Part shown: positions 22,044-33,470 of the stretch, piece by piece | How positions within the stretch are numbered: the first letter of the stretch is position 1 | Layout of the letters: every line of letters begins with the position of its first letter | Assembly (NCBI RefSeq): GCF_023159225.1 | Contig: NC_063163.1 | Location: forward strand, 106,113,885 to 106,177,884 | Length of the DNA stretch: 64,000 nt | From: Perognathus longimembris pacificus | Lineage: Eukaryota; Chordata; Mammalia; Rodentia; Heteromyidae | Direction of reading: 5' to 3' | The notes under the pieces: model-generated | Told to the model about the DNA's origin: nothing | What the model saw: only the letters and a program-made list of their open reading frames with translations | Databases searched by the model: none | Position numbers and translations under genes: made by a program

Positions 22044-23427
22044 TACACATTTTACAAGTAAGGAAAAGGACACTTATAGAGAGATTAACAAATGGGATGA
22101 GTGGAATTTGTTCCATATTCAGAACCCCAACAACCACCTGAACCATGAGTCTATTTATGGAATTCAGGATAAGTCTCTGATTGTACAAAAGGCTGCAGTG
22201 TTAAGTCAGTCAGACCTCTATTTTTTTTTTAAAGGAAGACATTTCCTTTAAAAGAGCAGGAGAACTTAGGCCAAGGTGAGAGGTGGTTTCATTTATACCT
22301 GAAATCTGCCTAGATGGTTGACTGGATGGATGGCATTTCCAACCTCATTGTGTTGGCAGCAAGGAAGCATGAAGCACATATGCAGAGCTCTGGCCATCAT
22401 GGCAAACCCTCCAGGCATAGCATGCCTTCCTTTCAAGGCTGAGATCATCTTGGGTGTATTGCTTGCCCCGGATCAGGATTGAATCAAGAGCCCAAGCAGA
22501 ATGGTTCTGCAGCCAGAGCACACCAGCAAGTGGAGCTGCAGGAGCTGGCAAAGACAGAACACACGGGAACAGAGCAGGGCGCTGACTTGCCTGGAATATA
22601 GACATCCAGGGCCAGAGCGTCTTGATCTGATGCCTTCTTCCTTTCTCCTGAAAATAACAGAATAGAGCCAGCATCATGAGACTCTACTGTGTCTCACTGT
22701 TATCCTCAGGGGCATGCAATTTGGCAGTTTTATGTGAGCATTTTTCACTTTCTTCCACAAATTTCATTTTAAAGCTCTTTGGGCAGGTCAGCAACTCTCC
22801 TCCCACATTGCCTATGATATGAACACCAGCCCTTGCCAGGAACTCTTTGTTCTAGAAAGTCATGGTCCAGGAAAACAAATCATGCTCTGACACCATCTAT
22901 ATAGCCAGCTGTTGCCCACTCAAATCTCACTTTCCCTGCCAAACTTACAACTGCCAATTAGAAGCGGAGCTGAAAAGCAGTACTTTTTATTCCTGCTGTT
23001 TTCTTTTTTAAAGAAGAATGAGGAAAAAGAAACAGTACACCAGAACTTTAAAATCATTAAAGTTCCATCTAATGTGTTTTGCTTTGAGTGCATCATCATT
23101 TCATTTCATGTTCACCAGAAGAAAAGTGAGAAGCAATGGGTCTGATGACGTGTTGGGGACACGTTTCCATTTCTGTATCCTCTTGAGCGAGTACTTCTGG
23201 GACCATGTAGAGGCTCTCACCACACCCACACCTTAGGAAAGTCCTTCTCCAGAGAAAAGGAAGGCACTGTGTTAATATTTCCTTTGCCTTGGGGAGATAA
23301 TAAAGAATACTCTCTTGTGTCAGTATTTGCATATAATTTAAATTATCTGGAAAATAGGACATTTGTTCCCAAAGGATTTAAATTGCCATCTTTGGAAATA
23401 TCATCATTCTCAGTATGAAAAATAAGA
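22044..23427. other. Unique noncoding DNA with a perfect 11-bp hairpin
   Basis: The inverted repeat TTTTAAAGGAA (22227-22237) and TTCCTTTAAAA (22243-22253) is separated by 5 bases. A 110-codon minus ORF (22345-22677) has no recognisable domain. No repeats recognised. Confidence 0.45.
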
Positions 23428-23522
23428 AAGGGCCTGAGAATATAACTCAGTAGCAAAGCTTTTACCTAGCATGTGTGTGAGGAGGGTCCTGGGGACCTAT
23501 TCCCCATGCTACAAAAAAGAAA
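23428..23522 (+). mobile_element. ID-like monomeric SINE
   Basis: 'gggcctgagaatataactca' followed by 'gtagcaaagcttttacctag' and 'cctattccccatgctac', then an A-rich tail. This is a single tRNA-Ala/ID-type unit without a Geo half, diverged from the left half of IDL-Geo. Confidence 0.65.
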
Positions 23523-23669
23523 CACAAAAGAGATAATTCCACAGGATAATGGAATCTGGATGGACCTGGAGGATAACAAAAGAGAGTCTAATTTCATGGC
23601 ACCATACAATGTGTGAATAATATATAATGGCAAATATCGTAATTGTATAACTTCTTTCTAATATATTAT

Positions 23670-23918
23670 ACATATACACAGGATAGGGGCTGGGGATATG
23701 GCCTAGTGGCAAGAGTGCCTGCCTTGTATTCATGAGGCCCTGGGTTCAATTCCCCAGCACCACATATACAGAAAATGGCCAGAAGTGGCGCTGTGGCTCA
23801 AGTGGCAGAGTGCTAGCCTTGAGCAAAAAGAAGCCAGGGACAGTGCTCAGGCCCTGAGTCCAAGCCCCAGGACTGGCCAAAACAACAACAACAACAACAA
23901 AAACATATACACAGGATA
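23670..23918 (+). mobile_element. IDL-Geo SINE, young, with 16-bp target duplication
   Basis: Element 23686-23902 with both halves complete and a (CAA)n tail. The 16-bp acatatacacaggata is identical at 23670-23685 and 23903-23918. The body is nearly identical to the copies at 21810 and 50257. Confidence 0.95.
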
Positions 23919-24329
23919 CATTATATGTGATATATACATACAGATACATTTACAGAGATAAACAGACACACAATACATATGTATATATGCATATATATTT
24001 CTTTCCAGGTAAAGAGATGATAGACAGTGATAGATATACAGAGAGATGATTCAAAAAGCAAACAAGGGAAAGGGGCAATGAGAGACTTGGTATGCTTCTG
24101 AGGCAGTAAAAAAAGAAGTCTATCCTTGTTGGAATAAAAAGCTGCATCAAACACTGATTAGAAGTGAGGCTGATTTTACCATGTGTCCTTAGATGATTTG
24201 TGAAGCTTATATGCTACTTCAGATAGCTAGACCTTGCAAATTGCTAAAGAACAGTTATTTAATCACTTATGAGTGGGAGACCTGCTTGGTGGAACTAATG
24301 TTTCTGAAAGACTTTCTTGGACATCATCT

Positions 24330-24592
24330 TAGACTCTTTTGGTAGCTATAATAAAATGTCACCCACTGGTATCTTATAAACAATAGACAATTAATTCTCA
24401 CAACTTTGGAGGCTGGCGGGTCCGAGATGAAGGTGCTGATGAAAGGGTAGCAGGCTCCATCGGAGCCTCTTGCATAAGGGCACCAATCCCTAAGGGCTCC
24501 ACCCTCATGACCTGGTAGCTTTCCATAGCCTCCACCTCCTGATACTTTGATATCAGGGTTTAAGACTTTAACACACAGATCAGAGAAAGACA
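24330..24592 (-). mobile_element. MaLR solo LTR, MST/MLT1 type
   Basis: Plus strand 'gctataataaaatgtcaccc', 'cacaactttggaggctggcg', 'ggctccaccctcatgacctg' and 'tccacctcctgatactttga' is the reverse complement of an MST/MLT1-like LTR. The 87-codon ORF across it is incidental. Confidence 0.75.
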
Positions 24593-25712
24593 CGGCCGTA
24601 GCAGGTATTTACAGAGTTAATGTACAAGCCTAGAAAATGAGTGAAGAGGAACAGGGACAGGGCCTTTGTCAGTAGCAAAATGTAAGAGCTGATGAGAGCA
24701 GATTCTCAGCTATACCCTCACCACACCTACACATAGACACATGAAGGGTAGCAAAAGAATTTCTATTCTACCCAGAGTTTTTCCTTCATTGTCCTGATGA
24801 AAGAAGATGATTGAGAACAGCCCTTATAAACTTAATATCAACTTAAAATGGTAACTGCCCTGTCCATGTCCAAAGGCACTGAGCCCTTTCCCAAGTCTTC
24901 AGTGGATTACCTTGTTAAGTATTCTACGGCAATGAAGAGAAATTGTGATTATCTTGGCATTCGTGTCTTATCTGTACTCTGCCAACCACTACTGATCAGG
25001 CAGCCCAGGCAGGCCCTCGTGCTTCTTGCTTTCACAAGAAGGAGAAATCTTGCACACACATTTGTCCACTGACCACTCTACAACGGCAATCGCCAGAAGG
25101 AATCATATCTGATGAGATTTTTCTAGCATCACGCAGGGGTATTTAATGCTCAAGAGATGACTCCAAGTGCTAGCTTCTCATTCCAGTTTATTAGTGTACA
25201 GCACACCAGAGCCGAACAAATGGATCCACAGCATCCAAGGGCTTAGTAGGATTTACAGGCAATTACTGAAGTCTTGAGGACAGCACATGGTGTTTCCAAG
25301 CATCTTACTGAAGAACAGAGTTTTTGTGGGAACTCTGTGGGGTGGGGTGGGGAGGGATGCGATGACTCTCCTATGTGTTCTGTTTGGCTCCAAATAGAGG
25401 GACAGAATGAGCAGTCATTCATGCGATCATCCTCTCATCTGAGACTTCTTGCTCCCTCCACACCAAGTGAAAATTGGACATTTATTGTGGAAAAGTTTTT
25501 GACACTTCAGCTTAGATAAGGAGGATCTGGGAAAGTTATAAAACAAGAGTGCATGGGATCAATTCCTTTCCTGCAGGCTGAATTGAGGGTTTGGTTTAGT
25601 TTCTGTTAGCTATTTTGTTCTTAAGGGGATCACCGCCTTTTCAGACAGGGGAACAAGAATACAATGGTTCAAGGCACAAGTCTCTTAGTCAGTGTAGGCT
25701 GTCATCCTAATT

Positions 25713-25716
<4 letters not shown>
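24593..25716. other. Unique noncoding DNA
   Basis: No recognised exon. A portion around 25160-25260 ('ccagtttattagtgtacagc') might be the antisense 3' end of an unidentified LTR, but nothing supports it firmly. A G-rich patch lies near 25340. Confidence 0.4.

Positions 25717-25777
<61 letters not shown>
25717..25777. repeat. (TG)30 microsatellite at a SINE tail
   Basis: About 61 bases of uninterrupted TG directly adjoin the tail end of a minus-strand SINE. Cys/Val-alternating ORFs are artefacts of it. Confidence 0.97.
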
Positions 25778-25778
<1 letters not shown>

Positions 25779-25996
25779 GGTACTGGAGCTTGATCTCAGA
25801 GCCTCCTTCTTTCCCTTGGATTTTTCTATCAAAGTGGGTACTCAACCAACTGGGACACACCTCCAGTTCAGGCTTTTGGGTGGTCAATTGAATAAAGTCT
25901 CTTGTTCCACCCCGGCTGGTCTTGAACTGTGATCTTCAGAACTCAGTCTGCTGAGTAGTTAGGATTACAGGAATGAACTACCAGTGCTGAGCCCAG
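25778..25996 (-). mobile_element. 7SL-Geo SINE
   Basis: Plus strand shows the reversed Geo half ('tactggagcttgatctcaga', 'gggacacacctccagttcag') and the reversed 7SL-like head ('ggctggtcttgaactgtgat', 'tgagtagttaggattacagg'). Confidence 0.75.
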
Positions 25997-26203
25997 CTTC
26001 TCAGTCAGTTTAATAGTTGGTGAACAAGTGAGATGCTTTATGTCAAGATGCCCATCTGTAGAGTGGGTATAGTGACTTACTCTGAAAACTTGATCATCAG
26101 ATGAAATATGTAGGAGTGAATATGAAGTATGAGTGAAAGTTAATAAATCATTTAGTACATTTAAACATCAAAATTCGATATTTTCTCTCTTGATTGTTTT
26201 TCT

Positions 26204-26516
26204 AGCACTGCTGATCATGGTGGTGCATGCTTACAGTCCCAGTAACTCGGGAGGTAGAGATAGATAAGATTGCAGGTCAAAGCAAGGAAGAGCAAAACTT
26301 AGAGAAACTCTATGTCAAGAAAAACCCCAGATGTAATTGCACACACTTGTGGTTACAACTAGTTGGATGGTAGAAGAATCATGGTCTGAAGCCTGTCTGG
26401 GAAAATTTAGAGAGATCTTAAAAACTAACAACAAAAGAAATGGGACATGCATCAAATGGTAGAGTACTTGCCTAGCAAGCAGAAGATGGAGTTCAATCTC
26501 CATTACTGACATAAAA
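26204..26516 (+). mobile_element. Trimeric 7SL/7SL/ID-like SINE relic
   Basis: First monomer 'tcatggtggtgcatgcttac' and 'cagtaactcgggaggtagag'. A second, diverged one starts 'gatgtaattgcacacacttg'. An ID-like third follows with 'aatggtagagtacttgccta' and 'ttcaatctccattactg'. Confidence 0.7.
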
Positions 26517-26837
26517 TTTTTTCCAACACTACTGGACAACTAGGGGCCTTTCTATTAAGGAGGAGCCCCTGAAAAAAACTTTTCTTTACAGAGACAGAAG
26601 ATCCAGGAAATGGGGTCACTGAGCCAAAACTACAGCAAGGAAGAGCTGAACAGAGTGTGAAAACTTACCCATCTGTTACTCCTTTTAAGAGGTGGATTGC
26701 CTAAAGAAATAGAGGAATCCCAAAGCTAACCCTAGTGGAATGTCCTCCAATCTTCACGAAAAAAGCATGACAGAAAGAAAGGACAATACGCACCCTGAAG
26801 AGCAATGCGTAGAGTTGTTGGATGGTTTTCACGTATT
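26517..26837. other. Unique noncoding DNA
   Basis: Nothing recognised in these 320 bases. Confidence 0.45.
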
Positions 26838-27080
26838 AACATATCACCCACAGTTTCCCACATCATTCTGTTTCTTGTAAACATTATTGCTAATGGATCA
26901 AATATTCCTACATGTGGGTGGTTTATTTCACCATTCCATGCTATGGGACATTTAATCAGCTTCTAGTGTTTTCTCTTATGATAAACACCACTCTGGCAAA
27001 TAACTTTATGTAAATATTCTTCTAATAACTTTCATATGACAAATTTACAAGAGTGGATTTACTAGATAAAAAATGACTTT
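26838..27080 (+). mobile_element. Ancient L1M-type fragment
   Basis: Block order matches an old L1 segment: 'gggacatttaatcagcttct', 'ataaacaccactctggcaaa', then 'acaagagtggatttactaga', equivalent to the consensus 'tagaagtggaattgctgggt'. Strongly diverged. Confidence 0.6.
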
Positions 27081-27083
27081 AGG

Positions 27084-27275
27084 CCAGGTGCCAGTGACTC
27101 ACTCCTATAATCCTAGCTTCTCAGGAGGCTGAGATTTGAGGATCCTGGTTCATAGCCACTTACCAAGTAAGAAGCCACCAAGTAGAGGTATGGCTCAAGT
27201 GGTAGAGCACCAGCCTTGAGCCAAAATAGCTAAGGGATAATGCCCTGAGTTCAAGCCCTAGCACTGCCACATGTA
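27084..27275 (+). mobile_element. 7SL-Geo SINE with internal deletion
   Basis: Head 'ggccaggtgccagtgactca' and 'ctcaggaggctgagatttga', then a shortened linker, then the Geo half ('gaggtatggctcaagtggta', 'ccctgagttcaagccctagc'). Confidence 0.8.
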
Positions 27276-27322
27276 CATGCACGTGCACACACACATACGC
27301 GTGCACACACACACACACACAT
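27276..27322. repeat. (CA)n-rich microsatellite at a SINE tail
   Basis: CACG/CACA alternating DNA begins where the SINE tail should be, with a purer (CA)n core at 27306-27322. Confidence 0.85.
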
Positions 27323-28911
27323 GCAACCCACAGAGAGAACTAGAACATGATTTTTAGGATTCACATTGCATTTTGCCATATATTGTGGGGACAAAATCAC
27401 TAGGTACATTCTTAACAACAATACCATTGACAGTTTCCTAAGCTTTTTCTTGGGAATAAAATATTATTAATCTTTTTAAAGCACTAAGATCTCATTTGAA
27501 ATAGGCGGTTATCTTATTGTCATCGAAATTCTTATGTAATTCAGTGAATTCTTTCTTCTGCTTGCTGCCTCTGAGCAATTTGTCTTTTTTTCTCAACTGT
27601 GTGATGCATTATATTTGAGAAGCTATCTTTTTCTGAAGATGAATAAGATACAAGTATGAATTAGAAGCATTAAATGTTTACCCTACAGTACAAATAACAG
27701 AATTCACAACACCGAATGTCTTTGAGGCTCAGAGTCTGTCAGTTACCCCATGCTTGGTACTAGCTGTATCTCTTAGTGGATGCAAATTGGTGACGTCAGG
27801 CTTTCTGCAATTGCCAACTTTATATTATGGAAATATTATAAAGCTGAAATGTGCTGATGGGAGAGATCAAGGTGGGAATGAGCATAGCAGGTAGTTCAGT
27901 TGGATACCTTCTAGAGTGAGAATGTTCTGAGAATTAATGGTTTCAAAGTGTTTGCAACCACAGTGCGAGTCTTCTGAAATGCCAGATTAAGAAATTGGAT
28001 CCTATTCAGTGATTGGTGAGAAAATATCACAGCTTCTCATGTGGGATGACTGTGTGTCTTTAAAATTCTGACTGCACAGTAAAACTAAAACACCAAGGCT
28101 CAGGTCCCACATTGGACTAAAGAAATCAGTCTTTATAGAAAGAGAGAGATTTGCTTTGACAAACCAGGATTGAGAACAAATCCTTTGAGAGATACTGTAC
28201 ATTGAAGTAAATTTACTTAATGACAGTCATAGAATGGAAAAACAAGGAAGAGAGGGGAAAAGGAATGGAGGGGTAAAGCAAGGGAGGTGGGAAAGAAAAG
28301 TGAAAATGGAAAGAGAATAGGAAGAGATAGACTAACATGAACAGAGACAAACTAAAATGAAAAGCAAGCATTAGATTATTGTATTGTGTTGAAAAGGTAC
28401 CAGGAAGGGCATGATTTGATACAATAACAGTAAGAGGCAGTAGAAAGCATGTGTACAAACACTGATGCCTATAACATATTGATTTAGCCATATACTGAAA
28501 GAGATGAAGGTAGGAATAAAGTTTGAAGGAAAGTAAACACATGGTTGAGCAGGTAAAAGAACTTACATGGGAGAATTAACATGAGATTCATACAATGCTT
28601 TCCAGGCAACAATGAGAATTGAAATAGAACTGGAGGCACAGGAGAAGGAAAATCTAAGATGATAAATATGTACAGTACCTTGAACAATGCATAGAACGTG
28701 ATTATTGTTTGTTCACAGTAGAAGAAAAGCTGAAGATCCACTTTCAGGCAGCAGAAGGAAGCAGCTACAGAACTCCAAACAGAAAGATTAGCTAACACAA
28801 ACACATTATTTTGAGTTTCTAAAAGACTTCAGGTCATACAGTGCTGATATAAAGGAAATTGAGAAGAGGTGAATGTATTTCACCAGGATGGTATCTCTAC
28901 AACAAAAATAA
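27323..28911. other. Unique noncoding DNA with an adjacent octamer and CRE
   Basis: Mostly single-copy. ATGCAAAT at 27780-27787 and the full CRE palindrome TGACGTCA at 27791-27798 lie three bases apart. 28230-28330 is purine-rich. No exon recognised; minus-strand ORFs at 28213-28804 are Ser/Phe/Leu-rich shadows of that composition. Confidence 0.45.
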
Positions 28912-29120
28912 TCTAAAATGAGGCTGGGAATATGGCCTAGTTGCTCATTTTGTATACATGAAGCCCTGTGTTTGATTCCTCAGCACTACATATATAGAAA
29001 AAGTCGGAAATGGTGCAGTGGCTCAAGTGGTAGAGTGCTAGCCTTGAGCAAAACGAAGTCAGGGACAATGCTCAGGCCCTGAGTTCAAGCCCCAGGACTG
29101 GCAAAAAAGTAGTCTAAAAT
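28912..29120 (+). mobile_element. IDL-Geo SINE, intermediate age
   Basis: Element about 28920-29112. The left half is missing several bases in the A-box region, while the Geo half is complete ('gtggctcaagtggtagagtg', 'ccctgagttcaagccccagg'). Short flanking repeats of tctaaaat at 28912-28919 and 29113-29120. Confidence 0.88.
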
Positions 29121-29311
29121 TGTATAAATCAGTGAAGAAACAGTGGAGACATGGAGAAATGTAACTACTATTCCTGGAAAGGAATGGAGGGAGGGCTTAA
29201 AATAGGGGAAAAATGCTGTTTGTTGTTTTTTTCTTTTTGCTTAGGGATTTCTCCTTATTTTTTAATAGGATATGTGAGACACAATCGCATTTGTGTCAAA
29301 AAAGGACATGT

Positions 29312-29524
29312 TGGACTGGGAATGTGGCTTAGTGGTAGAGTGCTTGCCGTACACTCATAAAGCCCTGTGTTTGATTCCGCAGCACCACATAAACAGAAAA
29401 AGCTGGAAGTGGCATTGTGGCTCAAGTGGGAAAGTGCTAGCCTTGAGCAAAATAAAGCCAGGAACAGTGCTCAGGCCCTGATTCCAAGCCACAGGACAAG
29501 CCAAAAAAAAAAAAAAAAAAAAAA
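29312..29524 (+). mobile_element. IDL-Geo SINE with long A tail
   Basis: Left half 'tggcttagtggtagagtgct' and B-box region 'gtttgattccgcagcaccac', complete Geo half, and an A-tail of about 24 bases at 29501-29524. It sits 200 bases downstream of another copy in the same orientation but is more diverged from the young consensus, so the pair is not a simple duplication. Confidence 0.9.
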
Positions 29525-30391
29525 CGGGGGGAGGATTTGTTAGTGGCTAGAACCATGGAAAATGGAACAAAAGAAAACTGAACAACTGTAACAAAATCAG
29601 GGAGAAGGTAGAAGGGGATGAAAGACTGAGCAGGGATTGAAGGTGGTCATGAGAAACAGAAGGGTCCACCTGCCCACCCCTGATGGAGAAGAGAAAGATG
29701 GGGAAATGTGAGGGAGGAAGAAAGGACAATAAGAAATGTATAAAAGAAATTTGAGGAACAAGGATGGCCAAAGCTGAACTTCTCACTGAAATCAGAAGGA
29801 TTATCAGCCAAGAATGCAGTTGGAGAAGTTATTGTGAACAGTAAATGGAGACATAGAAAAGAGTTCATGAATAAGTCAAATGATTCCCAGACAATATTGA
29901 ACATCATATTCGCATTGGATAGCACACGATTATAGAGCTCTGACCGTCACACCTTTAAGATATCCACAGTGTTCCTCACCTTGAATTATGTTTCAAGTTA
30001 AATTCTGTTTAAGAATGTTTCTAAAACCTGATTCTTTAGACACTGAAAGCAATTATCGCTCTTTGAAAGTAGGCTGATGTAGGAATGCAAATCAGGAAAA
30101 AGGATTTGGACTATGCGGAGAGGGAAGAATAAAAGAACAAAAATAGGAAAGAAGGAAAGACAAAGGAAAAGAAGAAACATTCATGGTGGAAAATGATTGG
30201 CAATGAAGCTGGAGGCAGATGGTACTGACTCCTGTAGAGGAGAGATGAGGGTTTGGGAGGCTGGAACTACACAAGTGCTTGGATGTTATGTTGACTATGG
30301 GGCTGGGTGCATACTCACAGTGTCAGAGTAGTTAGCATATCGAGTCTCCTTGTCCCAGTTACTAAGTGAAGGTTTTCCGGCAACCATTATA
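29525..30391. other. Unique noncoding DNA, purine-rich
   Basis: A/G-rich on the plus strand across 29550-29770 and 30110-30190. Minus-strand Ser/Leu/Phe-rich ORFs reflect this composition. No repeats recognised. Confidence 0.45.
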
Positions 30392-30555
30392 ATGATGCTA
30401 ATGACGATAAGTATGAACTGTATTGCTTAGCTTGTTTCAGAATGATGATCTAGAGATATCACTTTATCCTCCAAATAACCCTATGATAAATAATGCTTTG
30501 CATATTTCCAAACTGTGGGACAGCCAGAAAGATGCACAGTGAAGTTGACATAATG
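30392..30555 (-). mobile_element. MIR SINE, ancient
   Basis: Plus strand follows the MIR reverse complement in weak form: 'tcactttatcctccaaataa', 'ccctatgataaataatgctt', 'cagccagaaagatgcacag'. Support is moderate. Confidence 0.45.
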
Positions 30556-31477
30556 ATGGATTTTGATGTGATGAACTTCATTTATGTTTTTAATTATGGT
30601 ATTGGCTTAGCTCCACATTGCTGAAAATAAGGGAGGGAGCCTGAAACCAAGAAGGAAAGAACCACGGTAGAGAGACATGTGGAGAGAGTGTCACCATGCT
30701 CCAAGCAGCTCTTCTGAAGTCTTTGATGGTGATAATTCATCTGTACAACAATGGAGTACTCAAGAGCACTTCGTCCTCCTAATTTGTTAGTGGTGAAATT
30801 AAAGAAAAAGGTAGAACCACCTTCTGCTTTTCTAATCTAAAGAGAGGGGGAATTTAACTCATCGTTAAAACCTGAAAATTTGCCAGGTAAAAGGAAGCAC
30901 CCTTAATAATCTGCTGAATAACAAGCATACACTAAGATTTTTCTTAACAAACTAAAATTTATGATCATGCTACCAATGGATAAGAAATGAATAGATAGCT
31001 AAGTATACATGCAGTTATAAGCTTGCAGATCCTTTAAAGGAAATGAGATGTATTTGCATAGAATAATCAAAGGAGGACCATTCAGAAGTATCCTTAGAGG
31101 ATAATAGGAAAGTCTCATAGGAAGAGAGAATAGCATGGTTAGGCCTACACTAGTAGTGGTATTATAATGTCAGTCTCAAAATAGGGTGCAGTTTTTGTGG
31201 GTCACCCTAGCAAGTAGAGTGGCCTGAAAAGGCTATCCAGAGAAGCAGGGGAATAGAACTCACAAGGTTTTATTCTAAGCCATTTAAGTACACCAAGAGA
31301 GTATCTACTGCATGTTGAACACGTGTATCTGGTTGGCAACCATGTGCAAAGTATTTGGCCCAAGGGTAAGATTTGCAGTGCACACTGAGAATGATGAAGA
31401 GAGTTTATCTCTAACTTACCATCTAGCTGTGGCTAGAGGTAGGGATTGATAGAGAAAGAAATCAAGAATGAATTCTA
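30556..31477. other. Unique noncoding DNA
   Basis: No repeat family or exon recognised. Confidence 0.45.
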
Positions 31478-31640
31478 TAAGCCAGGTTCCAAAGGACAAA
31501 GATCACATTTTCTTTCATATGTGGATACTAGGTCTAAAGTCCTAAAAGACTAACACATGTCATACATGGTCTTACCAATATATTAATAATACTTTATGTA
31601 TAATAAAAGGTATAACTGATATATAATATCTGTATTATAT
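31478..31640 (+). mobile_element. L1 ORF2 end and 3'-UTR fragment
   Basis: 'ataagccaggttccaaagga' then 'tttctttcatatgtggatac' match the conserved end of L1 ORF2 ('ataagccagactcaaa...', 'catatgtgga'). The following AT-rich part is a plausible 3' UTR. Confidence 0.65.
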
Positions 31641-32061
31641 ATTATGTAGATTGCTTTACCACTTCCACCATATATAATATATGATCTATATATCTATCTA
31701 CTTACCTACCTCCCTATCTGGTGAAGAGTGGTAACATTTTCTGAGGACAGTAAAACTTTCAGGCAGGTAGGAACTTTCCACTTAGGTAGGGGCAAAGACA
31801 ATAATGGTTTCAGGTGAAAGATTATTCGGTTCTCTGGTTTGACTAAACCAATCAGAATTTGTCAGAGTTCTTTGATTGAAAGCCACAAAAATGAACTGAA
31901 AAGAGATCAGGCAAATGACAGAATCTGTGAGGAATACAACCATACTAAGGGAAGCTGGAGGCTGGACATAGAAAGCAAAAGTGATGAAGGTGTGATCTAC
32001 TGGTGACTGGCTACAGCTAAGTTCTGGAACAAGTGGAGGGAGAACCAATTTTCAGTTTTAC
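31641..32061. other. Unique noncoding DNA, AT-rich at its start
   Basis: 31620-31710 is TATA-rich with TCTA/CTAC units. The remainder is single-copy with no recognised element. Confidence 0.4.
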
Positions 32062-32335
32062 ATTTAAATTTATTTTTAACTGATATGTAATGTAAAAAGT
32101 GTACATTTTGAAGTACCCTGTGGTATTTCCATACATGCATAACTGTATAATGTTTAAATCAGGTTAACTATAGGTCTCTTTCAAACATCATTTCTTTATG
32201 GTGAAATTACTCAAAAACTTTTCTTAGAGTTGTTTGAAATATACATCATCCTCATCTAAAGTCATTCTACTATGACAATAGCAAACCAGACTTCTTGCTC
32301 CTAATTAGAACTTAGTATCTGACCAGTTTTGTTCT
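32062..32335 (+). mobile_element. L1M 3'-UTR fragment
   Basis: 'gtgtacattttgaagtaccc', 'gtttaaatcaggttaactat' and 'tgtttgaaatatacatcatc' follow the old L1M 3' UTR in order. A diverged relative of the copy at 12372. Confidence 0.65.
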
Positions 32336-32397
32336 TTTCCCCCTCTCAATATTCTTAAAGCTCTCCTGTGGAGATTGCCTTCAGGAAAGGCCTAAAA

Positions 32398-32451
32398 GGA
32401 GTATCTGACTGGTTTGGAGTATCTGACTGGTTTGGAGTATCTGAATGGTTG
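32398..32451. repeat. 18-bp minisatellite, three units
   Basis: Unit ggagtatctgactggttt begins at 32398, 32416 and 32434. The third unit is partly changed. Not linked to any recognised transposon. Confidence 0.9.
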
Positions 32452-32509
32452 GTTTGTGTTATGTACCCTTCCTTTTTCCTGATTATGTGGTAGACTACAT
32501 GTTTCCTAT

Positions 32510-32587
32510 TTCATCCCTCCCTCCCTCCTTCTCTCCCTGCCTCCCTCCCTCCCGTCTTCCTTCCTTCATTCCCTCCTTTTTTCCTTT
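32510..32587. repeat. CCCT/TTCC polypyrimidine tract at a SINE tail
   Basis: Pyrimidine-rich run directly before the tail end of a minus-strand composite SINE. Confidence 0.85.
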
Positions 32588-32815
32588 TGTGTTTTGGGAT
32601 TTTGTGGCAGTACTAGGGATTGATCTCAAGAGACTTTTATTTTCCAGGCAAGTACTCCCCATTGTAGCCCCACACAACCCAGCCCCTTTTGGCTTAGTTA
32701 CTTTTCAAATGAGGTCTCACACTTTTGCCTAGAGTCAGCCTTAGATCATGATCTTCCTATCTTTGCTTCCTGCATAGCTGAGTATACAAGTATGCCCCAT
32801 TCTGCCTGACTTTCC
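32588..32815 (-). mobile_element. 7SL/ID-like composite SINE relic
   Basis: Plus strand begins with a reversed ID-like monomer ('agtactagggattgatctca', 'caggcaagtactccccattg'), then a reversed 7SL-like monomer with 'aaatgaggtctcacactttt' and 'gatcatgatcttcctatctt'. Confidence 0.6.
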
Positions 32816-33179
32816 TTGAAAAACAACCTCTCTTTGACCCAACCTGGTCACAAGTCAGAGCCCTCTGCTAGATTTAGAGGTATAGGCCACTGTACCCAGG
32901 CCCCTAGAATCACTCCTTCCCCCAAACTAATGTCTTATATGAAGTGAACAGTTCTTGGGAAACAAGAAAGAACACCTGACCTGTTCATGAGGCATCCCAG
33001 AAGACTTGAAACAGAAATTTGCAATGCAACAGCAATAGGGCCTCCACCTCAAGTCTGCAATGGGGAAGGGATGCGGTTTAAGACAGGCTGAGTAGCCCTG
33101 AGGAGGAGGGTACTGAATGAAAGACAAGCTCCTGCTCTCCTAGATGCAGATGAGAAGAGGCATGACTCACAAATCACTC
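32816..33179. other. Unique noncoding DNA
   Basis: Nothing recognised. The first 80 bases may continue the preceding SINE relic. Confidence 0.4.
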
Positions 33180-33470
33180 CATTCCATCTAAATATAAAAA
33201 TAGCAGAAATACCAGTGTTTATTATCAGACCTGTTTAATTTCCTTTCTGGTCTGCATTTGGTGATAATTCAGGGGAATTATTGAACCTGGGTCCTCCTCA
33301 CTGAACTGGGGATGATTTAGCTAATGATCTGTTAATGAGTTGTTAATCACTTATTCCAATTGGGAGGGTGGGGTGACTGAGCAGGTGTTGAACCCGGAGG
33401 AACGATGTGTTGCAGCTAAAACCTTCCTATTTGCGTCTCCATGGAGCAGCCTTTTCCCTACTTGCGCCTC
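33180..33470. promoter_or_regulatory. Candidate enhancer-like block with phased TAAT cores
   Basis: Unique DNA. It has a MEF2-like A/T site (ataaaaatag, 33194-33203) and a perfect dyad ataattc-aggg-gaattat at 33264-33281. Three TAAT homeodomain cores sit at 33322, 33333 and 33344, spaced exactly 11 bases, about one helical turn. Regulatory role is an inference. Confidence 0.3.

Noticed and set aside
25160..25260. Antisense LTR 3' end ('ccagtttattagtgtacagc')
   Set aside because: No TG..CA boundary, target duplication or second block could be found.
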